64,000 bases of DNA from Microcaldota archaeon (lineage in GTDB: Archaea > Micrarchaeota > Micrarchaeia > Anstonellales > Bilamarchaeaceae), in NCBI GenBank assembly GCA_016212525.1, contig JACRGD010000010.1:248001-312000 (forward strand), read 5' to 3'. Position numbers and translations under genes: made by a program. Position 1 is the stretch's first letter. Each line of letters begins with the position of its first letter. The notes below the pieces were generated by a model. The model did no database searches. It saw nothing but the letters and a program-made list of their open reading frames with translations, and was not told the origin of the DNA. Positions 56,031 to 64,000 of the stretch are shown one piece after another.

Positions 56031-58577
56031 CTACAGTTTCCAATACTTTTTATTCTTAACAAAAACCTTTTGTGCCTCAATCAAAGCTAGATAAAACCCC
56101 TCTTCGTCTTTGTGGAGTTTCTTAAGCAGACGATCTGCACTAGTCGGACCAACGCCATACGTGGCAAGAGCAATTAGTGCTTTCTTTCCATAAGCCCGAA
56201 TTATCGCGGCTTCCAAAGCCTGATCTTCAGACTTATCTGCGGATTTTTTCGATCGTGCTAAAGAAGGCTGGCCGCATTTATGACAGGAAATTTTATCAGG
56301 CGCCCCGGCAAGGTGCATAAATCTAGTAGCACCGCAGTTGAGACAAACTAGTTCAAGAGTTTTCGAGAGAACATTCTCCTTAAAACCGGCGATTATTTTT
56401 TCGCGTGGCTCGAACCCGCCCATATTTTCGCCACCGGAAATCCGATCAAGCCCAACCTTGGCAAAGAAACTAGAAGTCTTGCGTTCATCGACAACGACTT
56501 TTATCACTCCGGTTTTCATTAGCATTGCGATTTCCTGTGTCTTTGGAACATCAAAATACCTAGAGAAGATGGAGCGAACAGTCTCCTCGTAAACAACGGA
56601 GTTCCTAAGCGCATTGATAAAGCGGGAATTGATAGTCGCGTCATCTGAAAGAAGACCAAACAGACGTCCGACATGATGAAACCGCAAGCGCAGCAAGGAC
56701 GAGTCGGAAATGGCTTCCTCCAATTGAACCTGCACGTTTCGAATGTTTAGAAACTCACGTAGAATATTTTCTTTGGAAAGAGGAAAGGGTAATTTGACAA
56801 AGATCCGATATGGATCTGCCACCGCACGAACACTCTCGCCAACAAGACGCGAGAGGTTTTTTCCAAACATTCGTGAGAGACCTTCATTTACTTTTGTTCC
56901 AAAGCAGGCATGGACGACTATGAGATCTCCGATCAGTTCAATGACAACCGTCTTGTCGTCGGGCATCGGATTAAGTCGTTTGATCTTTCGCATTTTCCCT
57001 ACTTGCTGGGCGATTTCAAAGACTACAGGAATCTCCTCGCCAGTCCAGGAGGGAACCATTATATCAGTTCCAAAAGTGCTTTCGGTGAGAATTTCTGTCT
57101 CGGTGATATCGAGCACCCGATATGGTCTGCCTTGCGAAAGAAAACTCGAGCCAACATCCAGATTCACGACAAATTCCTCATCGAGATTTGAAACTATCCG
57201 GTTAGATGCTACTTCGCGCATCAGATATCGTTTGGTCTTGGGTATGGTACTTAGATGAGTTGCATAATAAATTCGGGCACGCACGGTCGCCTTTACAAAT
57301 TCTTTCTCACCTTCATGATCAAGATAAAGCAATCCCTCACCATAGAGTTGAATCGCAATCTTTCGAAGCTTCCCATAATCAATCCCATAAGCGTAGCTTC
57401 GAGAAAGAATTTCATGGATTTTTGCCAAATCAGATTTACCCAAATCCAGAGTAAGACCCACGACCTGATGAGCAATAACATCCAGAGCACCCCGCTCGAT
57501 GGATTTGCGTTCCATGAAGCCGTTTTTTGCAAAAATCTCGATGACTTGACTTTCGAGCAAATCGTCGTAATCATTGCTAAAGACAATTCCCCGGGGAGTT
57601 TTCTCGCGACTGTGACCTGATCGGCCAACCCTCTGGATAAGCCGACTGACCTGGTGGGGTGATCCGTACTGAACGACTAATGAAATATCGCCCACATCAA
57701 TACCCAACTCGAGCGAAGAGGTACAAAGAAGCGACCTAATAAGACCTGCCTTGAATTTGTCCTCAGTATCAAGTCTTGCTTCCTTTGCGAGCGAGCCATG
57801 ATGGACCTCTATCGGAGCACCCATTTCCTTAAGTGTTGCTCCAAGTTCTTCTGCCGCGCTTCGAGTATTGACAAACAAAAGAGAACGGTTTTTTTCGACG
57901 AGATTCTTAATCTGGTCGAGTTTTTCCTTTTGATTTTCGACATTTAGAACTTCGATTTCCATATTGCGGTTTTTTCCGGCCTCACAAACTGCAAATGGCC
58001 GATCACCAAAAACCAGCTTGGCTGCCTCGGTTTCATCAGAAACAGTGGCACTGATGGCAATGCGCTGGAAGGAAGCGATCAAATTGAGCCGCTCAAGACC
58101 CAGCGAAAGTTGTGCACCTCGTTTGTTATCAAGAACATCATGAACCTCGTCAACGATGACAAACCTGACATTTTTGAGATGTGATCTCATGACACGACCC
58201 ATTAAGAGGGCCTGTAGCGACTCGACAGTAGTTAGAAGAATTTTTGGAGGATTTTTTCGATGTAATGTTCGCTCATGTTGAGTAGTATCTCCGGTTCTCA
58301 TATCATGAGAAACGTCCAGCCGGTTGCACCACCACTCAAAGCGTTCCTTTAAGTCCCGCGAGAGTGCCCGAAGCGGAGTTATATAGAGAGCACAAATTCC
58401 CTCTTTTTCATCTTTTAGTTTTTCTAAAACAGGAAGTAGAGCGCTTTCCGTCTTTCCATAGCCCGTTGGAGCCAGAATCAAAACATTTTCGCCATTTAGC
58501 ACGCGAGGTATTGCTATCTTTTGAATTTCGCTCAATTCCCCGAATCGTTCGCGCACTAAATCTGCAACTGAAGGCAT
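56031..58577 (-). CDS. lhr: Lhr-type DEAD/DEAH-box helicase
   Basis: LILAPTGYGKTESALLPVLEKL; VIVDEVHDVLDNKRG; QRVGRSGHSREKTPRGIVF; C-terminal zinc ribbon LVCLNCGATRFMHLAGAPDKISCHKCG. Confidence 0.9.
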   Translation of the reverse strand: MPSVADLVRERFGELSEIQKIAIPRVLNGENVLILAPTGYGKTESALLPVLEKLKDEKEGICALYITPLRALSRDLKERFEWWCNRLDVSHDMRTGDTTQHERTLHRKNPPKILLTTVESLQALLMGRVMRSHLKNVRFVIVDEVHDVLDNKRGAQLSLGLERLNLIASFQRIAISATVSDETEAAKLVFGDRPFAVCEAGKNRNMEIEVLNVENQKEKLDQIKNLVEKNRSLLFVNTRSAAEELGATLKEMGAPIEVHHGSLAKEARLDTEDKFKAGLIRSLLCTSSLELGIDVGDISLVVQYGSPHQVSRLIQRVGRSGHSREKTPRGIVFSNDYDDLLESQVIEIFAKNGFMERKSIERGALDVIAHQVVGLTLDLGKSDLAKIHEILSRSYAYGIDYGKLRKIAIQLYGEGLLYLDHEGEKEFVKATVRARIYYATHLSTIPKTKRYLMREVASNRIVSNLDEEFVVNLDVGSSFLSQGRPYRVLDITETEILTESTFGTDIMVPSWTGEEIPVVFEIAQQVGKMRKIKRLNPMPDDKTVVIELIGDLIVVHACFGTKVNEGLSRMFGKNLSRLVGESVRAVADPYRIFVKLPFPLSKENILREFLNIRNVQVQLEEAISDSSLLRLRFHHVGRLFGLLSDDATINSRFINALRNSVVYEETVRSIFSRYFDVPKTQEIAMLMKTGVIKVVVDERKTSSFFAKVGLDRISGGENMGGFEPREKIIAGFKENVLSKTLELVCLNCGATRFMHLAGAPDKISCHKCGQPSLARSKKSADKSEDQALEAAIIRAYGKKALIALATYGVGPTSADRLLKKLHKDEEGFYLALIEAQKVFVKNKKYWKL

Positions 58578-58618
58578 TGTATCGATAGAAATTAGACAAA
58601 CGGATTATTTATTCACTT

Positions 58619-59113
58619 CTAAGAGATACGTTTTTGGTAGAAATTACAAAGAGTACCTTTTGGATTGATTTTAGCACTTGAAATATAGCTAAAGTCACGC
58701 TTAAGATAAAACTGATTCAGTTTGGCATAATTAGCCACGCAGTCTAAGCGAAGATATGAAATACCAGTCTGTTTTGCGAGTTTTTGTGCAAACTCAAGCA
58801 ATTCCAGAGCGTGTCCCTTACCCTGATGGCTTGGCAAAACAGCAATCTTAGAAAGATATAGAAAAGTTTCATTGGAAATGGACCATATTTGTTCGCAGTA
58901 AGAGGGGGCAATAGGACTAAGAGTCATCGTGCCAATTAATGAATCGTCCTTAATTAGAACATAAACAAAACCAGCATCAATATTATGTCTAAATTTTTCC
59001 TTATCTATCGCACCGTTCCAGTGATGAAAACCCTGTTCTGATAGCCAATCAGCACAGCTAAGAAGAAGAGAATAAATCGAATCGAGATCAGAAATAGTAG
59101 CTTTTCGAATCAT
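58619..59113 (-). CDS. GNAT-family N-acetyltransferase
   Basis: LSKIAVLPSHQGKGHALELLEFAQKLAKQTGISYLRLDCVANYAKLNQFYLKRDFSYI. Confidence 0.88.
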   Translation of the reverse strand: MIRKATISDLDSIYSLLLSCADWLSEQGFHHWNGAIDKEKFRHNIDAGFVYVLIKDDSLIGTMTLSPIAPSYCEQIWSISNETFLYLSKIAVLPSHQGKGHALELLEFAQKLAKQTGISYLRLDCVANYAKLNQFYLKRDFSYISSAKINPKGTLCNFYQKRIS

Positions 59114-59154
59114 CAGAATTCAACTAGCACAAAAGACAGTAAAAATACATCAGA

Positions 59155-59610
59155 TTAATTTATCTCGTGTTTTGGATCTTTTGTTGGCTTGCGCCATTTC
59201 ATAGGATCAACATCAGGATTTAAAGGCCCAATGCCAGGAATTTCATAACCTGGACCAACCGGAAGCGGAACTCGAGGAGTTCTAGGAACTCTTCGCTCTG
59301 GAGGGAGTATCTCATTTGCACGAATATCGGAGCATTCATAAACCGGCTTAATAAGATTTCCATTCTCACCAGGAATGATAGTTACTGATCCGCGATCATC
59401 ATCTTTTTTTGGAGGAGACGAAGGTCGCTCGTATTCACTTATTTCATCATGCAACGGTTGCGGACCGCGTCTTTCTTTTTCTCGTCTTCTGATTTCGCCA
59501 ATGATAAGATCATTAAGGCCAGGTCCTGGTGATTTGGTTGGAACCTTTGGAGTAATCATAACATCATTGCGACGAGGAGTCGATTTTTGTGCGAAATGAA
59601 GTGAGCTCAT
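59155..59610 (-). CDS. Proline-rich hypothetical protein
   Basis: MSSLHFAQKSTPRRNDVMITPKVPTKSPGPGLNDLIIGEIRRREKERR...; start trimmed from 59724 because the upstream part is antisense to the 59691 ORF. Confidence 0.5.
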   Translation of the reverse strand: MSSLHFAQKSTPRRNDVMITPKVPTKSPGPGLNDLIIGEIRRREKERRGPQPLHDEISEYERPSSPPKKDDDRGSVTIIPGENGNLIKPVYECSDIRANEILPPERRVPRTPRVPLPVGPGYEIPGIGPLNPDVDPMKWRKPTKDPKHEIN

Positions 59611-59690
59611 GTAAGAATAAGTTGCAAGTTGTGTATTTAAAGCTTTGTTACTAGCAGACGATTTAAATCTGTCGCAATATAACGAAAATA

Positions 59691-60317
59691 ATGGCAACAT
59701 ATTATACTCAGGACAGACACTCAAGAACTTCCAGAGAACCTGAATCGCCCGGAGATCGAAAAATCAGGGAATTTAGAAAATTTGGATATCCGACAATTGG
59801 AATTGCACCAATCACAATAGCAGTAGCAGCAATAAAATTCATAGATTATGAAGGATCCGCAGCACGAATGAGAGAAATTCCAGGAGGCAAAGAACTGGAA
59901 TGTCTGGTTAGAGTAGAAGAAAGAAGTGTCGATGCGCTTAGAGCCCCAAGAAGAGCAGTAGATGAAACAACAAGGCAACAAATACTAAAGAGTACACTTG
60001 AGAGAACAAGAGACTGCCCAGAAATAGATCAAAGATCAATAAGAGCAATAGCAGAGAACGATTCGTTGACAGATGGCGAGCAAAAAAGAGCCATAAGTGA
60101 ACTGCAGGCAAGAGTAGAGGGACAGATAGCAGAAATAAGACAAAATCAACCGGAACTCGCAAGAGCTCAAAGAGCGAAAATGGATAATAAAAATAGTTTT
60201 TTTATGTGGATAAACATAACACTGATAACAGCCATTATGGCATTAGTTTCCATAGGAGATATTTGTGAACAAAAGGACCGAAATTTGAATGGAAAAAGGG
60301 AGAAGGAATGGGTATAA
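59691..60317 (+). CDS. Hypothetical protein with C-terminal TM
   Basis: 208-aa ORF; FFMWINITLITAIMALVSIGDIC; overlaps the downstream ORF by 10 nt. Confidence 0.6.
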   Translation: MATYYTQDRHSRTSREPESPGDRKIREFRKFGYPTIGIAPITIAVAAIKFIDYEGSAARMREIPGGKELECLVRVEERSVDALRAPRRAVDETTRQQILKSTLERTRDCPEIDQRSIRAIAENDSLTDGEQKRAISELQARVEGQIAEIRQNQPELARAQRAKMDNKNSFFMWINITLITAIMALVSIGDICEQKDRNLNGKREKEWV

Positions 60318-61501
60318 GAGAAGATCAGGCACGGTACTACAAAAAAGTAGCACAACTTAGAGCCCAAGGAAGCAGCTGGATAGCCAAAGCCCCAGTATTC
60401 GAAAGAGAAGGCGAGAGAGTTAGGGTTTTTATCCCAGAAATAGATATTCCAACATTTAGACACAAAGAATTCCAACCATTAATTTCAGAAGGCGGGATAA
60501 GTGATGGAAAAGTAAGAAAAAATGAAAATGACAGAAACATAGGAGATAATGAATTTAGTGCAAAAAATACAGGCCATCAGTACAGAGTATTAGAGAGATC
60601 TCAAGCAGCGCAATTCGTGCATGAGTATTTAGAGTTACCTGGGCTAAGATCGCAATTTGAATCTAGAACCACAAGAGAAATGAGTCAGTACAGATCAATT
60701 TCAAAAGTAGGACCTAGTGGCAGAAGGCAATTTAGACGGACATACAAAGAGACACTAAAAAGACAAATTAGCCTTGGGACATATGAACCGGGAAAACCCA
60801 TGATCGAGGAAAAACAAGATCGCAGATATAGAAGCCCAAGGCCAACATACGAACCTTCAGTGGTGGTAATATATCTACTGGACATTTCAGGATCGACCAT
60901 GGGAACATTGGGTTTCCTTCAGGAAACTGCATGGTGGATTGATACACTAATAGAACGGGAATACGGACTAAAAAAAGGACATTATATTCATTACGAAGCA
61001 TTACCTCAGGAAACAACAGCAGAATTGTTTTATGCTATAGAGCCAGGCGGAGAAAACAACATGGGACTTTCTCTTGCGCTTGCACACCAACTATTTGGAC
61101 AATATCCCTCAAGCGATAAATATTTGGTGCAGCTAACAGATGGAGACTATGCTGATTTAGAAATAACGCAAAGAAGCATAAACGCATATACAGAATCAGG
61201 ATTACCAAAAATGAACATGAATATAGGAAATCCACTAATTGACAGGATAGTTGGAGAAGTAAATGCAGTATTTGTTATTGAAGCAGGAGCATATTATGAG
61301 AGTGCAAAAAGACCAATAGCCGGAGCATCTGCAGAAAACTATTCCACCTACATAAAAAGACTAAAAAGAGAAAGAGCTGATCTTGCAGATAGAATAAGAG
61401 TCAGTTCAGATACGATTGAAGAAATATACGAACATGGAATAGATTTGATTCCTAGAACTTTAAGGCGGCTGTTTAGGCCAGAATTAGAAGAAATAAAATA
61501 A
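60308..61501 (+). CDS. VWA/DUF444 (YeaH/YhbH)-like protein
   Basis: VRVFIPEIDIPTFRHKEF; MIDAS-like VVIYLLDISGSTMGTLGFLQETAWWIDTLI and YLVQLTDGDYAD. Confidence 0.75.
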   Translation: MGIREDQARYYKKVAQLRAQGSSWIAKAPVFEREGERVRVFIPEIDIPTFRHKEFQPLISEGGISDGKVRKNENDRNIGDNEFSAKNTGHQYRVLERSQAAQFVHEYLELPGLRSQFESRTTREMSQYRSISKVGPSGRRQFRRTYKETLKRQISLGTYEPGKPMIEEKQDRRYRSPRPTYEPSVVVIYLLDISGSTMGTLGFLQETAWWIDTLIEREYGLKKGHYIHYEALPQETTAELFYAIEPGGENNMGLSLALAHQLFGQYPSSDKYLVQLTDGDYADLEITQRSINAYTESGLPKMNMNIGNPLIDRIVGEVNAVFVIEAGAYYESAKRPIAGASAENYSTYIKRLKRERADLADRIRVSSDTIEEIYEHGIDLIPRTLRRLFRPELEEIK

Positions 61502-61537
61502 AGAAAATGCAGCACTCACGAAACAGGTGTAGGTAAA

Positions 61538-64000
61538 TTAGTCAAGAGTTACCATCTGAGTTTTCTTAACCTTACCCTGCGCAATCCGGTCGCTTCCACC
61601 ACCAGAGCCTCCTAGTTGTGAAATGGCTTTTTGGAGCAATTCTTTAGCACTCGAACCAGAGGATTTACCTGCAGCAGCAATGATAGTCCCATTCTTGTTA
61701 ATAAGAAGTGCAACGGATTTTTCGCTCTCAGAAACCGCAACCGCCAGTTTCTTTAGTGATGAATCATCCAGATCCAGGATTTTGACCACCGGTTTTCCGG
61801 GATAGTTATCGATCAGATCTTTAGCTTCTTCACGGACAACCAGTTCGCCCAGCTCTTCGATCTTTTTGCGCTGGCTCTTCCATTCATCAAAGAAACGCGA
61901 GACGCTCTTGACCAGCTCGCCCTCGGAAACAGAAATTACATCAGAAGCTTCCTTGAGTAATCGCTCGCGTTCCTGCATATATGCAATGGCCACCGATCCG
62001 CATTTGTAGGTTATACGCTCGACACCATCCTGAATGCTTTCGCGCTTTACGATCTTGAAGCAGCCGATCTCTCCAGTGTGAGTATGCATCGTGTGTGTTC
62101 CGCCGCAGGCTTCGGTGTCCACGTGTCCCATGCTCACAACCCGAAGCTCTTTTCCGGGAACTGCACCACCTTGGTAGAGAGTAAATCCATATTTTCCTTC
62201 GGCCGTGTTTCTCGCAAGAACTTCGGTGACAACGGGCATATCGGACATAATATACTCATTGACCTTTTGCTCGATCCGGGCAATTTCGTCGTTAGTAATC
62301 TTTCGATAGTGAGTAACATCCAAATGAGCCTTCTCTTCGCTCTTGTTCGATCCTGCCTGCCAGATATGTGAACCTAGAACCTCACGGCATGCAGCATTAA
62401 GCAGGTGAGCCGCAGAGTGATGCCGGGCGATTATTTTCCTGCGAACAAGATCAACGGTTCCCTGGACAGTCTGACCAACCTTGAATTTGGCGATATCGGA
62501 AGTTGCAACTTCATGCAAAGCAACACCAGACTGTTTTATGACCAATTTGACCTGTACACCATCAAGCGAACCAGTATCTGAAACCTGGCCTCCACCTTCT
62601 GGGTAGAAAGCAGACTGATCAAGAACGACATATTTTTGATTGACGATTCCAAGAACTTTCGCAGAGAAATTTGCATCCCGAGTATAATATAGACCCTTAG
62701 TCTTTGGAAGACCATCCACATCAGAGGGAAGAACTTTTGGTCCGGCTTCCTTGACGTTGGAATTTCCAGTTTCATCCTTCTCACGAACCTTAGCATAGAA
62801 GTTACCAGGGATTTCAACTTCAATATCATTTTCCTTTGCAACTTCTGCAATCGACTCTGGAGGAATACCATTAGAGCGATAGAGCGTAAAGAGATCGTTG
62901 GCGGAAATTTTGCCACTAAAGGGTCGATCTTTGTCGGCATGCGAAACATTCGAAGAGCCTCCTTTTGTCTTCTTGACCAGATTGATTACTATAGATCGGG
63001 CCTTTTCTTTTGTAGCACCATAACGCTTTTGCTCCTCGGCAATTACATCAATAGTCGTCTGGACTCCATTCTTAAGATGAGGGAAAATATAGTCGAGATG
63101 ATCCGCATGGCCCTCGACGATTTTACCATAATCGAAACTGAATCCGAATTTCTGCTCAAAGCCAAAGACCCGCCGGAGAATCATACGAAGATTGTAACCT
63201 CCACCCGAATTACTGGGGAGCATACCATCAGTAACAGTAAAGAGAAGGGTTTGCAAATGATCTGCAGATGCGTAGAGAGCCTGCAGGGGTTCAAGCTGAT
63301 CGAATAGCTCTTTTTTAGTCGTTCCGAGCATGTGAGCGACCTTTTCCTTTTCTTTCTCAAGATCCTCGACCTCATCTTCGTTGAGGCTGCCTGAAATCTT
63401 GGCATATTTGGTAAATAGATCGCGATCAATCGAAACGCCCGTCTGCTTTTTCATCTGCTCGATAACAGGACCGAAAACAACTTCATAACTTGTTGGTTCG
63501 CCAGAAGTTATCCATGCAAGTCTAGAGAGACCCGCGCCCATATCAATGACCTTGGTATTGAGCTCTTTGTAGCCAGTCTGAGTAACTTCATACTGCATAA
63601 AGACACAGTTGCCAAGCTCCAAGCCACGACAGAAATATTCGATAGAAGGACCAAAATTTCCTCCACCCGCCCAGACATCTTCCTGGAAAACAAGTTCTTC
63701 TTCTGGAATACCAAGGGCTTTGAGGTAATTTAAGTCGTGCGCCAATGCCTCATCTTTCCAGTAGAAAAGACCGGTCTTATCGGTGTTAAAAGCGTGCTGA
63801 CCAATCATGACGAAATTAGTATAGTGTCGCCCACTTACACCGACATTAGAAATATCTGAAAATCGGATGCATGGCTGTGGAACGATTAGTGGGTTGTGGG
63901 GCGGCTCAAGTTCGCCATTTACAACGTAGGGCTGGAAATCATTAATGGATGCAATAGTAAAGTATAGATCGTCCCGCCATCTTGCGACGGTTGGGTAAGG
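61538..64000 (-). CDS. alaS: Alanyl-tRNA synthetase (partial; N-terminus beyond right edge)
   Basis: Frame stays open upstream of the listed start: ...PYPTVARWRDDLYFTIASINDFQPYVVNGELEPPHNPLIVPQPCIRFSDISNVGVSGRHYTNFVMIGQHAFNTDKTG...; HHSAAHLLNAACREV; ACGGTHTMHTHTGEIG. Confidence 0.95.
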   Translation of the reverse strand, partial: PYPTVARWRDDLYFTIASINDFQPYVVNGELEPPHNPLIVPQPCIRFSDISNVGVSGRHYTNFVMIGQHAFNTDKTGLFYWKDEALAHDLNYLKALGIPEEELVFQEDVWAGGGNFGPSIEYFCRGLELGNCVFMQYEVTQTGYKELNTKVIDMGAGLSRLAWITSGEPTSYEVVFGPVIEQMKKQTGVSIDRDLFTKYAKISGSLNEDEVEDLEKEKEKVAHMLGTTKKELFDQLEPLQALYASADHLQTLLFTVTDGMLPSNSGGGYNLRMILRRVFGFEQKFGFSFDYGKIVEGHADHLDYIFPHLKNGVQTTIDVIAEEQKRYGATKEKARSIVINLVKKTKGGSSNVSHADKDRPFSGKISANDLFTLYRSNGIPPESIAEVAKENDIEVEIPGNFYAKVREKDETGNSNVKEAGPKVLPSDVDGLPKTKGLYYTRDANFSAKVLGIVNQKYVVLDQSAFYPEGGGQVSDTGSLDGVQVKLVIKQSGVALHEVATSDIAKFKVGQTVQGTVDLVRRKIIARHHSAAHLLNAACREVLGSHIWQAGSNKSEEKAHLDVTHYRKITNDEIARIEQKVNEYIMSDMPVVTEVLARNTAEGKYGFTLYQGGAVPGKELRVVSMGHVDTEACGGTHTMHTHTGEIGCFKIVKRESIQDGVERITYKCGSVAIAYMQERERLLKEASDVISVSEGELVKSVSRFFDEWKSQRKKIEELGELVVREEAKDLIDNYPGKPVVKILDLDDSSLKKLAVAVSESEKSVALLINKNGTIIAAAGKSSGSSAKELLQKAISQLGGSGGGSDRIAQGKVKKTQMVTLD

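Noticed and set aside
56743-57258. 171-aa plus-strand ORF
   Set aside because: Antisense shadow within lhr.
1-64000. CRISPR arrays, transposases, integrases, rRNA genes
   Set aside because: No regularly spaced direct repeats, no DDE/tyrosine recombinase signatures and no rRNA-like stretches seen on either strand. The only mobile-type element is the DP2 intein.

Overview
This looks like a gene-dense archaeal chromosome segment. Diagnostic genes are archaeal PolD large subunit (DP2), PCNA, TBP, aIF5B/IF2, uL16/L10e, S10, eS26, archaeal-type PEP carboxylase, Pth2, Rad50 and archaeal AlaRS. A three-unit tRNA-splicing endonuclease, intron-rich tRNAs and many orphan membrane or coiled-coil proteins point to a DPANN lineage, possibly Micrarchaeota (inference). 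I see no rRNA, CRISPR array, transposase or prophage. The ORF track misses several features that I read directly from the sequence: a long ORF running off the left edge (complement 1..1164), the N-terminal part of alaS running off the right edge, four tRNA genes (Met-CAT with two apparent introns, Lys-CTT and Phe-GAA with introns, Ala-CGC without), a 37-aa zinc-ribbon gene, and a k-turn-bearing candidate box C/D RNA. The most interesting items are: (i) a ~35-nt inverted repeat abutting the 5' end of two tRNA genes that also carry 3'-abutting hairpins; (ii) a tRNA with an apparent T-loop intron alongside the three-unit endonuclease; (iii) a PolD intein with an LFSIR|C C-terminus that lacks the expected terminal Asn/Gln; (iv) a LonB-like AAA+ protein with a zinc ribbon but no protease domain; (v) an 80-nt perfect repeat between the two halves of TBP; and (vi) a probable pseudokinase, a kinase-deaminase fusion and other unusual architectures. 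All family calls come from reading motifs by eye; no database search was run.
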